Shown one piece after another: positions 4,755-5,469 of a stretch of 5,469 nt of DNA. The notes under the pieces are model-generated. The model did not search any database. It had not been told where the DNA came from and was given only the letters and a program-made list of their open reading frames with translations. The DNA lies in assembly GCA_945870545.1 (NCBI GenBank), contig CAMBTF010000137.1, positions 1-5,469 on the forward strand, written 5' to 3'. The translations under genes and the position numbers were made by a program. The DNA comes from Akkermansia muciniphila (GTDB lineage: Bacteria > Verrucomicrobiota > Verrucomicrobiia > Verrucomicrobiales > Akkermansiaceae). The number at the start of each line of letters is the position of its first letter. Positions within the stretch are counted from its first letter, which is position 1.

Positions 4755-5469
4755 ATGCGGAAAACAGGCGATTTCCCAACCCGATTCCAGCGCATCGCGG
4801 TCTGGAAATCAGCGCTCGCGACCGAGTTCCGCGTGGCGGGGGCGATCCACGCCTCCTATCACGAGAAACGTTTCCTGACCGGACTCGCGTGGGATTTGCT
4901 CGCTGCTGCGGCCATGCTGCGCCCCTCCGGAAAGCCCGCCTCCATCCTCATGCTCGGCGTGGCGGGCGGCACGGCATTGCGCACCCTGCACCACCTTTTG
5001 CCGGAGGCTTCCCTGACGGGCATCGACCTCGACGCGGAACTCATCGCGCTAGCGGAAAAGGAGATGCACCTCGGCGAAACGGGCGCGGAGATTATCATCG
5101 CCGATGCCTATGCATGGATGAAACAGAACAAGCGCCGTTTCGACGTGATCATCGACGACCTCTACCTCGCCGGGGATGAGGATGTTTTCCGCGCCGACAC
5201 TTGCGATGCAGATTGGCTCGGCCTACTGAAAAACTCCCTCGCGCCCGGCGGCCTCCTCGCGCTGAACCTCGTCACAGGCCCCGGCCACCGCGCGAAGCAA
5301 TCCGCCACCCGGAAAAACCTCGCCGCCCGTTTCCCCTGCGTCCGCGCGCTGAGCACCGAGGAAAGTCTCAACGAGATTCTGGTCGCGGGGGACAATGTCG
5401 CGCCCGGCTCACGGCTTGCTCCGCATGTGGATACCTTCGCCGATTGGCGCGACCGCATGTTCTGGAAAC
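4755..5469 (+). CDS. Spermidine synthase-like SAM-dependent methyltransferase-fold protein (3' end outside window)
   Basis: An open frame of 238 codons runs off the right edge. Residues 64-93 read ILMLGVAGGTALRTL through GIDLDAEL. This is the class I SAM-binding motif (L-G-x-x-G-G-T) with the acidic ribose-binding Asp91 at the end of strand 2. It is followed by IIIADAYAWM (D117, adenine side) and FDVIIDDLYLAG (D134, D135), then a strand SLAPGGLLALNLV. The order and the ADA...DVIIDD spacing resemble the spermidine synthase (SpeE)-like family. The polyamine enzymes usually have D-S/T-D-P after the fourth strand, whereas here it is DDLYLAG. A methyltransferase or an orphan family member is therefore more likely than a true aminopropyltransferase. 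ATG 4755 starts just before a basic/hydrophobic N-terminus. An in-frame ATG at 4698 would add 19 residues (MVRRNPPFPARPFLLAGFQ) and cannot be excluded. Neither start has a Shine-Dalgarno. The gene is divergent from the lipoprotein gene. Confidence 0.8.
   Translation, partial: MRKTGDFPTRFQRIAVWKSALATEFRVAGAIHASYHEKRFLTGLAWDLLAAAAMLRPSGKPASILMLGVAGGTALRTLHHLLPEASLTGIDLDAELIALAEKEMHLGETGAEIIIADAYAWMKQNKRRFDVIIDDLYLAGDEDVFRADTCDADWLGLLKNSLAPGGLLALNLVTGPGHRAKQSATRKNLAARFPCVRALSTEESLNEILVAGDNVAPGSRLAPHVDTFADWRDRMFWK

Noticed and set aside
4640..5179. 179-codon + strand open frame
   Set aside because: It is out of frame with the SAM-binding protein, Arg/Pro/His-rich and has no motif. The frame from 4755 has full class I SAM-binding motifs.
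1..5469. Mobile element, CRISPR array, phage or defence system
   Set aside because: I saw no transposase, integrase, terminal inverted repeats, spaced direct repeats or defence domains. Gene content and base composition look like ordinary core chromosome.

Overview
The window looks like chromosomal core DNA from a GC-rich Gram-negative bacterium, most plausibly a member of the Verrucomicrobia (Verrucomicrobiales). This is an inference from three things: the tyrA-aroA-cmk cluster, several small lipoproteins, and start codons that lack visible Shine-Dalgarno sequences. No 16S or other decisive marker is present. I see no mobile element, CRISPR array, tRNA or rRNA.

Left part, + strand (1-497): the last 27 codons of a protein that resembles the C-terminus of glutathione peroxidase, followed closely by two tandem paralogous mini-lipoproteins. 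After signal-peptide removal these share the core C-[LV]-P-L-x-x-GAAAGYVAH-[DE]-EG. They appear to form one transcription unit that converges on the next block, with only 5 nt between the facing stop codons.

Centre, - strand (503-3994, read right to left): a tight operon tyrA (prephenate dehydrogenase) - aroA (class II-type EPSP synthase) - a fused cmk-plsC gene (cytidylate kinase joined to a lysophosphatidic acid acyltransferase). The spacing is 13 nt between tyrA and aroA, then a 4-nt ATGA overlap between aroA and cmk-plsC. The first two genes serve aromatic amino acid synthesis. The fusion links CMP phosphorylation (CTP supply) with phosphatidic acid formation, and these are the two inputs to CDP-diacylglycerol. 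The kinase half keeps its catalytic residues but has a shortened LID region.

Right part: upstream of tyrA on the - strand lies a 143-aa lipoprotein with a charged helix, a poly-threonine linker and a C-terminal segment that looks conserved. It has a recognisable sigma70-type promoter (TTGACG-17-TTTACT) and a strong intrinsic terminator (12-bp stem plus T6). The T-tract of that terminator ends exactly at the base before the tyrA ATG. This raises the question of how the aromatic operon is transcribed and translated, and is the most unusual regulatory feature here. Divergently on the + strand a spermidine synthase-like, SAM-binding methyltransferase-fold protein begins at 4755 and runs off the window's right end.

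No intergenic stretch exceeds 300 bases. The longest, 4497-4754, holds the lipoprotein promoter and a possible leader hairpin. The most useful leads are the cmk-plsC fusion with its short LID, the terminator abutting tyrA, and the tandem mini-lipoprotein pair.
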